From: Thiodiazotropha sp040791665
GTDB taxonomy: Bacteria; Pseudomonadota; Gammaproteobacteria; Chromatiales; Chromatiaceae
Length of the DNA stretch: 64,000 nt
Direction of reading: 5' to 3'
NCBI GenBank assembly: GCA_040791665.1
Contig: JBFNNX010000009.1
Span: 434,001 to 498,000 of the forward strand
Numbering within the stretch: position 1 is the first letter of the stretch; every line of letters begins with the position of its first letter. A program made the translations under genes and the position numbers. Under the pieces are notes generated by a model that worked only from the letters and a program-made list of their open reading frames with translations, did not search any database and was not told the DNA's origin. This document shows positions 26,397 to 32,510 of the stretch, piece by piece.

Positions 26397-26708
26397 ATGG
26401 CCGTTGAAATCAATAGTCTCTCGAGTAGCAATCTGAAGGGTACGGGAGACAGCGGTCTGGTGACACGATCTGGCTTGCCTGGAGGCAAGCGTTCCGCGAC
26501 ATCGACAACCTCCACCCGCAAAGACCGTTTTGATATGACCGGCTCCGCCGGCAAGCTGCTGGAACTGGAGGCCCGGATCGCTCAGATGCCTATCGTCGAT
26601 GCGCAAAAGGTCGAGGCTGTGCAGAAAGCGCTTGCCACCGGCAGCTTCACCATCGACCCCCAGACCGCCGCCGATAAGATGCTCGCGATGGAACTGGCGC
26701 TGCCCTGA
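26397..26708 (+). CDS. flgM: Anti-sigma-28 factor FlgM
   Basis: 103 residues, mostly unstructured in the first half (rich in S, T, G, K), with the conserved C-terminal FliA-binding part: DRFDMTGSAGKLLELEARIA, VDAQKVEAVQKALATGSFTI and DPQTAADKMLAMELAL. FlgM holds FliA inactive until it is exported through the completed hook. GAGG lies upstream of the ATG. It starts 5 nt before flgN. Confidence 0.95.
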   Translation: MAVEINSLSSSNLKGTGDSGLVTRSGLPGGKRSATSTTSTRKDRFDMTGSAGKLLELEARIAQMPIVDAQKVEAVQKALATGSFTIDPQTAADKMLAMELALP

Positions 26709-26713
26709 ATGCC

Positions 26714-27199
26714 ATGAACGATCCATTAGAGGCCTCCAGGGTCTTCGTCGAAATTCTGCAAAACGAAATCGAGCAATCCCACCGATTGCTCGATTTGCTG
26801 CGCACGGAGTACACCTTACTGCAAAAGGGATCGCCTCAAGCCTTGCAGGAGTTGATTACAGAGAAAAAACAGCAGCTGAAGCTGGTCGAAACCGCTGTTA
26901 TGACACACAACAGGTTCCTGGAACAACAGGGATACGGTGCTGACAGACAAGGGACTGAGGCCTTTATCCAGCAGTGCAGTGACAATGAACTGATGTCCGA
27001 GACCTGGCATCGATTCAGTGCCTTGCTGGAGGCGTGTCATAAACAGAACGAAATCAATGGCGGTGCAGTTCAACTCAATCAACGCCATGTTGTACAATCG
27101 CTGGATATCCTCAAGGGCGTCAGTCAGCGGGACAAAACATACGGTCCCTCAGGCGAATCAAAGCCCAATTCCACGTCGAAGTCGCTGGGTAAGGCTTGA
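26714..27199 (+). CDS. flgN: Flagellar export chaperone FlgN-like
   Basis: 161 residues, largely helical, with the FlgN core LLRTEYTLLQKGSPQALQEL followed by ITEKKQQLKLVETAVMTHNRF, and a polar C-terminal tail. FlgN is the chaperone for the hook-associated proteins FlgK and FlgL. It lies 5 nt downstream of flgM, the usual arrangement. Its 3' end is 68 nt from the first MITE copy. Confidence 0.92.
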   Translation: MNDPLEASRVFVEILQNEIEQSHRLLDLLRTEYTLLQKGSPQALQELITEKKQQLKLVETAVMTHNRFLEQQGYGADRQGTEAFIQQCSDNELMSETWHRFSALLEACHKQNEINGGAVQLNQRHVVQSLDILKGVSQRDKTYGPSGESKPNSTSKSLGKA

Positions 27200-27267
27200 A
27201 CCTGCCCTCAATCCATTAGCGGAAACCCACAAGTAAAACCATCCATGCACTCGGCAGGGGCTACTTA

Positions 27268-27547
27268 TCAACCCGGCAACTAAGTATATCGCTTTCAGGG
27301 CTTCAGGCATGCTCTTGATCAAGGCTTGGCTCGCAGAGAAGGGTTGTTCCCTTGTCAAGAGCCGTAACGCAGAGCAAGGGCATGCCTGAAGCCCCTAACA
27401 TTTTGATTTTTTAAGGCAGGCCGCAGTGTACCTGCCTACAGACTGCGTTATCAAAACTGGCTGTAGGAGGGCTACAGCGGCGTTTTGATGCCTTGCTGTA
27501 GGCAGGTACACTGCGGCTGAAAGCGATATACTTAGTTGCCGGGTTAA
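27268..27547. mobile_element. MITE-like element, long copy (280 bp), TA duplication
   Basis: No transposase gene. The ends form inverted repeats of about 31 bp starting TTAACCCGGCAACTAAGTAT (one mismatch at the left end, TCAACC), and the element is flanked by TA on both sides (27266-27267 and 27548-27549). Inside are two nested palindromes: one built on GCTTCAGGCATGC (27299-27394) and one with 21-bp perfect arms (27421-27441 and 27496-27516). The second copy at 49599-49792 is the reverse complement with 86 bp (27421-27506) missing between GGCAGG repeats. TA duplication suggests mobilisation by an IS630/Tc1-mariner type transposase (inference). Confidence 0.88.
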
Positions 27548-28173
27548 TAACTTCGATATATTTCCGGATACTCCAACTGTAAACGCTCAAGATCCTGCGT
27601 TCGATCCAGATCCCAGAGTTGCGGCAGCTCACGCCAATGCCAGCCCAGATCGGAGAGGACCGCCCGGGTCGATGCCGCCACATCCCCGCCTCCCCAATGA
27701 TGCCCCTCGAAAAGATCCTTATGGTGGTTATTCAGGCCAAGCAGGACATAACCTCCATCCTCGGCAGGTCCCAACACCACATCTTGGCCATCGGACAACC
27801 AGAGAAAAGTCTGGTGTATGTGGCGTGCAGTCAGTGCAGGGCAGTCAACGCCGACAAGTGCGACATGGCGATGGCGGGTAAGGGCCGTTTTTGCCGCCAA
27901 CCCCATGCGCGCTCCCAGATCGTCACCCTGCTGCAGATAGATCGGCAGGTCATACTCAGCCGCAAGCTGCGGCCAGAGGGGGTGATCCCTCTCCGGGCTG
28001 ACCCAGAGTTCCGTCGCGAATGGGGTTTGATTGCAAGTCCACTCAACCAATCGCGCCAAGAGCGTGATATAGAGCCGGGTCGCCCCTTCCTCGCCAAGGG
28101 AGGGTATCAGACGTGTTTTCACTGAACCGGGGTATGGCGCCTTGGCAAAGATCAGAATTGCGCATTGATGCAT
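27544..28173 (-). CDS. TIGR04282-type arsenosugar cluster glycosyltransferase
   Basis: 209 residues of the DUF2064/CofC-like nucleotidyltransferase-fold group. The start ILIFAKAPYPGSVKTRLIPS and the central VALVGVDCPALTARHI, LGPAEDGGYVLLGL are diagnostic. It is named for co-occurrence with arsS; a reaction in arsenosugar biosynthesis is proposed but the exact donor is unknown. It overlaps no neighbour and starts 7 nt after the second glycosyltransferase. Its last codon and stop are created by the TA duplication and end of the MITE, so the natural C-terminus was altered. Confidence 0.88.
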   Translation of the reverse strand: MHQCAILIFAKAPYPGSVKTRLIPSLGEEGATRLYITLLARLVEWTCNQTPFATELWVSPERDHPLWPQLAAEYDLPIYLQQGDDLGARMGLAAKTALTRHRHVALVGVDCPALTARHIHQTFLWLSDGQDVVLGPAEDGGYVLLGLNNHHKDLFEGHHWGGGDVAASTRAVLSDLGWHWRELPQLWDLDRTQDLERLQLEYPEIYRSY

Positions 28174-28180
28174 GGCACGA

Positions 28181-28897
28181 TCATCCCGGAACTAGGATAT
28201 AGAGTCTGGCAAGATGTTTAGGCTTGACACCTACCCAATAGGCAAAGCGCAGCACCCACATCAAGAGCACGGTGCGTAGAATACCATTCGACTCCCAGCG
28301 GCGACTGGATGTTACCAGGGGACCGGGTAAACAGATGGGGAGAGCATGGCGCTTCAGACGTCGGCTGATCTCTATATCCTCCATTAGCGGTTGCTGAGGA
28401 AATCCACCAACCTGGTCAAACAGCCAACGGTGAATAAAGATGCCCTGATCCCCGGTTGCGATGCCGCTGATACGGGATCGCCAATTCATCATTCGTTCTA
28501 TGATCCGAAACAGCGGATGAGAACCGCTCAGCCTGATGTCAAAGCGTCCCCACGACGGCTTAGAATCGACAGCCGCCAGGATCGCCCGATCCATGCCATC
28601 TCCTATCCGACTATCGGCATGCAAAAACCAATAGACGTCTCCCGATGCCTGTAATGCGCCACTATTCATCTGCTGCGCACGTCCTGGCGAAGCGTGCAGC
28701 AGTCTATCCACATAGGGCTCAATTTTATCGATCAGTTCCTGTTCTCTGTTGCCGCCGTCAACCAGAATCAACTCATGCCCGGCCGATCGCATAGTCTGCA
28801 AATCGAGTATGCGGCGCTGTAAAGCCTGCCCCTCGTTCAGGCAGGGGATAATGATGCTCAGCATCCTAGGATTGCTGTTTTTCCGCTCAGAATTCAT
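28181..28897 (-). CDS. TIGR04283-type arsenosugar cluster glycosyltransferase
   Basis: About 238 residues from ATG 28897, or 227 from the internal ATG before LSIIIPCLNEG; the longer frame to 28942 overlaps arsS. It is a GT-A family 2 glycosyltransferase with SIIIPCLNEG, ILVDGG, PGRAQQMNSGA, VYWFLHADSRIGDGM (DxD-like) and MEDIEISRRLKRHA. The C-terminal hydrophobic LLMWVLRFAYWVGV may contact the membrane. It sits between arsS and the TIGR04282 gene, a combination typical of arsenosugar-type clusters. Confidence 0.88.
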   Translation of the reverse strand: MNSERKNSNPRMLSIIIPCLNEGQALQRRILDLQTMRSAGHELILVDGGNREQELIDKIEPYVDRLLHASPGRAQQMNSGALQASGDVYWFLHADSRIGDGMDRAILAAVDSKPSWGRFDIRLSGSHPLFRIIERMMNWRSRISGIATGDQGIFIHRWLFDQVGGFPQQPLMEDIEISRRLKRHALPICLPGPLVTSSRRWESNGILRTVLLMWVLRFAYWVGVKPKHLARLYILVPG

Positions 28898-28917
28898 GCA
28901 AGCCCCGTACGATACGA

Positions 28918-29883
28918 TTACTCTTTCAAGGAACCGCCACAACTGCTGCCTTGACCAGCGGTACAGCCATAACAGTGTTCGGCGACCTGAACCGGCATAC
29001 TTGAGAGATCGGTGTCGAAGAGATCCCGCAGGCGAGGTCTGACACTGTTCTCTGCCTTGAGATGGATCTTCAGCATCTGGTTGAAATCACAGTCGTAGAG
29101 ATAGCCACGATAATCGACGCTCAACAGCGAGCGGCACATGACATGCTCAAGATTGCAGGACTGATAGGCATCCCGCAACAACTGCAGATAGCTGTTGAAT
29201 TCGCCCTTGGACTGCAGATAGCTGCCGAAACGCTGGATCGGCATATTGGTAATGGTCAACAATTGGTTGAAATGTATGCCATAACGATCCAGCAACTGCT
29301 TTCTGTACTCCGCCTCGAGAGGGCCTTGCGGTGGAGGCAGACTGGGCCCAAGCGGGTTGTAGACAAGATTGAGCATCAATCCGGTCTCGGGCATACCATA
29401 ACCAAGACGATTCAGCTTCAGCAAGGCGTCGATACTGCCTGCATAACTCCCTTTACCCCGCTGCTGGTCGACGTTCTCCTCCAGGTAGCAGGGCAGAGAA
29501 GCGACGATCTCAACCCGGTTTTGGGCCAGAAAATCAGCCAGATCCTCCTGACCCTCTTCCAACAGGATAACCAGATTGCTGCGGTCAATGACATGTGCGC
29601 CCAACTGCCTGGCCTGTTTCACCAGATAACGGAAATTGGTATTCAACTCCGGCGCACCGCCAGTTAGATCCAGACGCTTTAATCTTTGCCGTTGCAGGAA
29701 GGTCAACACATCCTCGGCAGTGCGCCTATCCATCTCCTCCTTCCTTTTAGGACCGGCATTAACATGACAATGGATACAGGAGAGATTGCAGCGGAATCCG
29801 AGATTGACCTGAAGGGTTTCCAGCTTATCCCGACCGACAGGTGGAAATGTACTGGGTTGTAGAAGATGAGCCGTTTCAATCAT
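28918..29883 (-). CDS. arsS: Arsenosugar biosynthesis radical SAM protein ArsS
   Basis: About 321 residues from ATG 29883; the open frame extends 30 codons upstream without family similarity. The radical-SAM cluster motif is RCNLSCIHC (C32, C36, C39). The C-terminal cysteine-rich region includes CNLEHVMCRSLLSVDYRGYL, YDCDFNQML and a terminal CYGCTAGQGSSCGGS. This fits TIGR04167. ArsS is proposed to add a 5'-deoxyadenosyl group to methylated arsenic. No arsM methyltransferase lies nearby, so it must be elsewhere if the pathway works. Confidence 0.92.
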   Translation of the reverse strand: MIETAHLLQPSTFPPVGRDKLETLQVNLGFRCNLSCIHCHVNAGPKRKEEMDRRTAEDVLTFLQRQRLKRLDLTGGAPELNTNFRYLVKQARQLGAHVIDRSNLVILLEEGQEDLADFLAQNRVEIVASLPCYLEENVDQQRGKGSYAGSIDALLKLNRLGYGMPETGLMLNLVYNPLGPSLPPPQGPLEAEYRKQLLDRYGIHFNQLLTITNMPIQRFGSYLQSKGEFNSYLQLLRDAYQSCNLEHVMCRSLLSVDYRGYLYDCDFNQMLKIHLKAENSVRPRLRDLFDTDLSSMPVQVAEHCYGCTAGQGSSCGGSLKE

Positions 29884-30159
29884 ATATGTTCCTGGTTTTT
29901 TTTCTGACGTCATCAACTGCATACGTGATGAACGTCGCAACGGATTCATTACGTGATGCAGCGCACAGACCACATCATACGGGGAGTGAATGAAAAATTT
30001 TATAACATTTTGTTTTTTTTGGATTTACATCATTTCGAGCCATGACAATCCAGGATCCCGCCTGAACCATTTCACCGGTTCGGGCTCAAATTCTACAACA
30101 GAGTATTTTAGTTTATGCTAATATTCTTATTGAAACTGTCATCTTTATGGAGTTAAGAG

Positions 30160-30402
30160 ATGCTGCCCATACTATTAGGTCTGGTTATCGCCATGTTGTT
30201 CGGTCTGATGTCGTTTTTTGTCTACGGTCTGGATGGATTAGTCAACTACCAATGGATCGATGCCGTCTTCTGGGCGTTGATTGCCACCGGCGCACTTATT
30301 ACGTTGATCAATGAGGCCGGTCAATGTCTAGCCTGTAGATTCAGGTATCTGGTTCCGAATAGACAGTTTGATAGATACTGCAGCGACCTGGCTTGCGCAT
30401 GA
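30160..30402 (+). CDS. Small two-helix membrane protein, unknown
   Basis: 80 residues, not recognised. Two hydrophobic segments (about 3-25, LPILLGLVIAMLFGLMSFF; and 36-56, DAVFWALIATGALITLIN) are followed by a cysteine-containing basic tail (CLACRFRYLVPNRQFDRYCS). GGAG lies 9 nt before the ATG. The gene is isolated, divergent from arsS and followed by about 700 bp without a convincing gene. It could be a real small membrane protein or the remnant of a longer one. Confidence 0.45.
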   Translation: MLPILLGLVIAMLFGLMSFFVYGLDGLVNYQWIDAVFWALIATGALITLINEAGQCLACRFRYLVPNRQFDRYCSDLACA

Positions 30403-31107
30403 TTATAGTGTGCCGATATCAGACGTACCTCAGATCCAGCTAGGGTTGGACCGCGGCTTTCCTGGAGTCCAGGTCAATGCCCTCCGCCAGATGAATTCTC
30501 CGTATCAACACCATGCTGTGAGAGGTATGTTACCACTCTCTACAAAAATCAGTCACCACACCGATTGCCCGTGTTTGATCACAGATATTGAGGCGAAGCG
30601 CTGCAATGTCTGTGTATTGCCAATCTTGCAAAGAACGATCCGCTCTCATCTTGAAAGCGAAAGACTGCACCAGCATATGCAACCGATCACGGATCTTTTC
30701 TATTTTTGTACACAACCGGATCCATACATAAATGGCCGATTGATGAATATTCTGTTTTTTCGCACCACATTAATACTTGTCAGGCGTAGTACTGAATCCT
30801 CTACATCCTGAAGATGAATGAACATTAAATGGGGTCCGGTTAGCCGAAATTCGGCTTATCTTATGGAGACACCACGTTAATGTTTTTCTCCATGGTGACA
30901 ATCCCTTGTTTATGGCCAACGGATTGTCAATCATGCGTCAAATGACATTCCGTTAATCATTTTCACTTTAAACCGAGATGGTGGGAGTGTTACGGTCAGA
31001 GTGAGGGTAGTCATTCGCCCCAAACAGTCATCAGCTGTTGTGATATCGGGCTTGCTCGATTAACTATCGCACAGTAAACTACTGTTTTTATTCGAGAACT
31101 ACTACAT
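30403..31107. other. Gene-poor stretch upstream of tRNA-Arg
   Basis: About 700 bp. One open frame of 147 codons (30368-30811) overlaps the small membrane gene and has no recognisable domain or ribosome-binding site, so I do not call it. A short hairpin AGCCGAAATTCGGCT lies near 30843-30857. A promoter-like TTGCTC...TAAACT pair precedes the tRNA near 31050-31080. Otherwise nothing identified; it may be decayed DNA. Confidence 0.4.
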
Positions 31108-31184
31108 GCCCTCGTAGCTCAGCAGGATAGAGCAATCGCCTCCTAAGCGATAGGTCACAGGTTCGACTCCTGTCGAGGGCGCCA
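31108..31184 (+). tRNA. tRNA-Arg (anticodon CCT)
   Basis: A complete 77-nt cloverleaf with encoded CCA. Acceptor arms GCCCTCG and CGAGGGC pair perfectly; D stem GCTC/GAGC; anticodon stem ATCGC/GCGAT with loop CTCCTAA giving anticodon CCT (reads AGG); T arm ACAGG TTCGACT CCTGT. Discriminator G is at 31181. tRNA genes are frequent integration sites, but no integrase is adjacent. Confidence 0.96.
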
Positions 31185-31206
31185 CTCAGACGATTTGAGT
31201 AAATAG

Positions 31207-31689
31207 ATGCCGGATCGGTCAATTCCGCCTTGCCATAATCTGCAACAACTGTTGCTGGTAGTCCTGCTGATTGGCCTTAGTCTCGATATCGGCTGCCATG
31301 CAGCCATGCTGGAGGGACAGGTCGTCGCAATACTTGGTAGCGACCGTATCACGCTCAGGCTGGCGGATGGTGCCTACAGAGAGATAAAACTGACTGGGAT
31401 CAGCATACCAGGCCACGACAAAGAGATGAAAAAGATAGCGCAACGCCACCTCAATATGTTGCTTGCGGGCCGCTTTGTCAGTGTTGAATACAATACCCTT
31501 TCTGCAAGGGGTGTTATACTCGGAACTGTCCTCCATGGGGGATCGGATATGGCCTTACGGATGTTATCCGATGGCTTTGCCGTGACGACTAACCACCCAC
31601 GGCTACAACCTTCAAGGCTGAGACGTTATGAACAGGCCGAGGTCAATGCCCGCGCACGCGGGCTCGGTTTTTGGCAAAAATTGAGATGA
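31207..31689 (+). CDS. Thermonuclease (SNase)-fold protein, catalytic residues altered
   Basis: 160 residues with a hydrophobic N-terminal segment (LLLVVLLIGLSLDIG, then CHAA), so probably exported or membrane-anchored. The rest follows the SNase-like fold: ILGSDRITLRLADGAYREIKL, LTGISIPG, GTVLHGGSDMALRMLSDGFA and a RARGLGFWQKLR ending. In active nucleases the corresponding segments read GIDxPE and YGRxLG; here the acidic and arginine residues are replaced (ISIPG at 65-69, ARGVILG at 100-106). It may have lost nuclease activity and serve in binding. It lies 22 nt after the tRNA. Confidence 0.8.
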   Translation: MPDRSIPPCHNLQQLLLVVLLIGLSLDIGCHAAMLEGQVVAILGSDRITLRLADGAYREIKLTGISIPGHDKEMKKIAQRHLNMLLAGRFVSVEYNTLSARGVILGTVLHGGSDMALRMLSDGFAVTTNHPRLQPSRLRRYEQAEVNARARGLGFWQKLR

Positions 31690-31708
31690 GAAACAACGAG
31701 GCGGTCTG

Positions 31709-31972
31709 ATGGGAAAAAAAAACAGTCGAGAGAAAAGCAAGAAAGAAAAAGATAAGAAAAAGTTAAGCAAACAAACCAATAAAAGCACTAAAAAAGAGAA
31801 AAAAGACAGTAAAGGGACCTCTGAGGTAAGTCCGCAACAGAGGCTGGACATGATTGCAGAAGCGGCCTATTTCATCGCCGAAAAGCATGGTTTCGATCAA
31901 CAGAGGGTAATGCAGGATTGGCAACAGGCGGAACAACAGATAGATGACATGCTTAAGTTAAAAAAGCAGTAG
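31709..31972 (+). CDS. DUF2934-type protein with lysine-rich N-terminus
   Basis: 87 residues. The first 40 are almost entirely K, S, E, T (GKKNSREKSKKEKDKKKLSK), probably disordered. The second half, RLDMIAEAAYFIAEKHGFDQ and then VMQDWQQAEQQIDDML, fits the DUF2934 pattern (IAExAYxxAExRGF ... DWxxAExxI). Function of the domain is unknown. It is 19 nt after the nuclease-fold gene and converges with another lysine-tailed small gene. Confidence 0.75.
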   Translation: MGKKNSREKSKKEKDKKKLSKQTNKSTKKEKKDSKGTSEVSPQQRLDMIAEAAYFIAEKHGFDQQRVMQDWQQAEQQIDDMLKLKKQ

Positions 31973-31996
31973 TCGCCAATTCATTCCCGTTTCAAC

Positions 31997-32269
31997 TCAT
32001 TTTTTCTGTTTCTTCTTTTCTTTGGACTTGGACTCTTTTTTGCGAAGTCGTTTCAGGTTTTCCTCTAATGCGGCTTCCAATGCCTTATAGACCTTGAGTT
32101 GCGCAGCCTGATAGTGAGTTTCAGGTTCTCCGACCAGCTCTAAACGGGCACCGAAATAGGCCAGATCCGCTTCCAACGAAATCGGATTTAGATTGACTCT
32201 TAATTTATTACTCTCTTGTCCGGACAATTGCTTTCTCTTATCGCCTGACTGCCGTGTGCGGTGACTCAC
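31997..32269 (-). CDS. Small protein with lysine-rich C-terminal tail, unknown
   Basis: 90 residues from a GTG start. I do not recognise a family. The central part LEADLAYFGARLELVGEPET followed by HYQAAQLKVYKALEAALEENL looks helical, and the last 20 residues are mainly K, E and R (RKKESKSKEKKKQKK). The stop codon is 24 nt from that of the convergent DUF2934 gene. Both being lysine-rich and adjacent suggests a related role, such as nucleic-acid or surface binding (inference). Confidence 0.6.
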   Translation of the reverse strand: MSHRTRQSGDKRKQLSGQESNKLRVNLNPISLEADLAYFGARLELVGEPETHYQAAQLKVYKALEAALEENLKRLRKKESKSKEKKKQKK

Positions 32270-32510
32270 TAAGTTTTGGAATCTCGTCAGAGCGTTCCCA
32301 AATTCTGAGACACCACACTATTTTAGCAGAGCTGGTGGATGAATAGAGATAGGGCTGTAGCGAGTCATTGAAGCAGCCAATAATATGTATAAACAACATA
32401 CATTATTTTTTTTACATTTTTCTGTCTATCCTTCTGTCTGTGCTAACATTTACTGATAGCTGCCCAAAAATAAATTATCCACCAACCAACACGCTTAATG
32501 GGCTTTGAAA

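Noticed and set aside
30368..30811. 147-codon open frame after the small membrane gene
   Set aside because: It overlaps the 3' end of the better-supported 80-residue frame, lacks a ribosome-binding site and shows no recognisable domain.
31108..31184. tRNA-Arg as an integration site of an island
   Set aside because: No integrase gene and no second copy of the tRNA 3' end is seen within the window.
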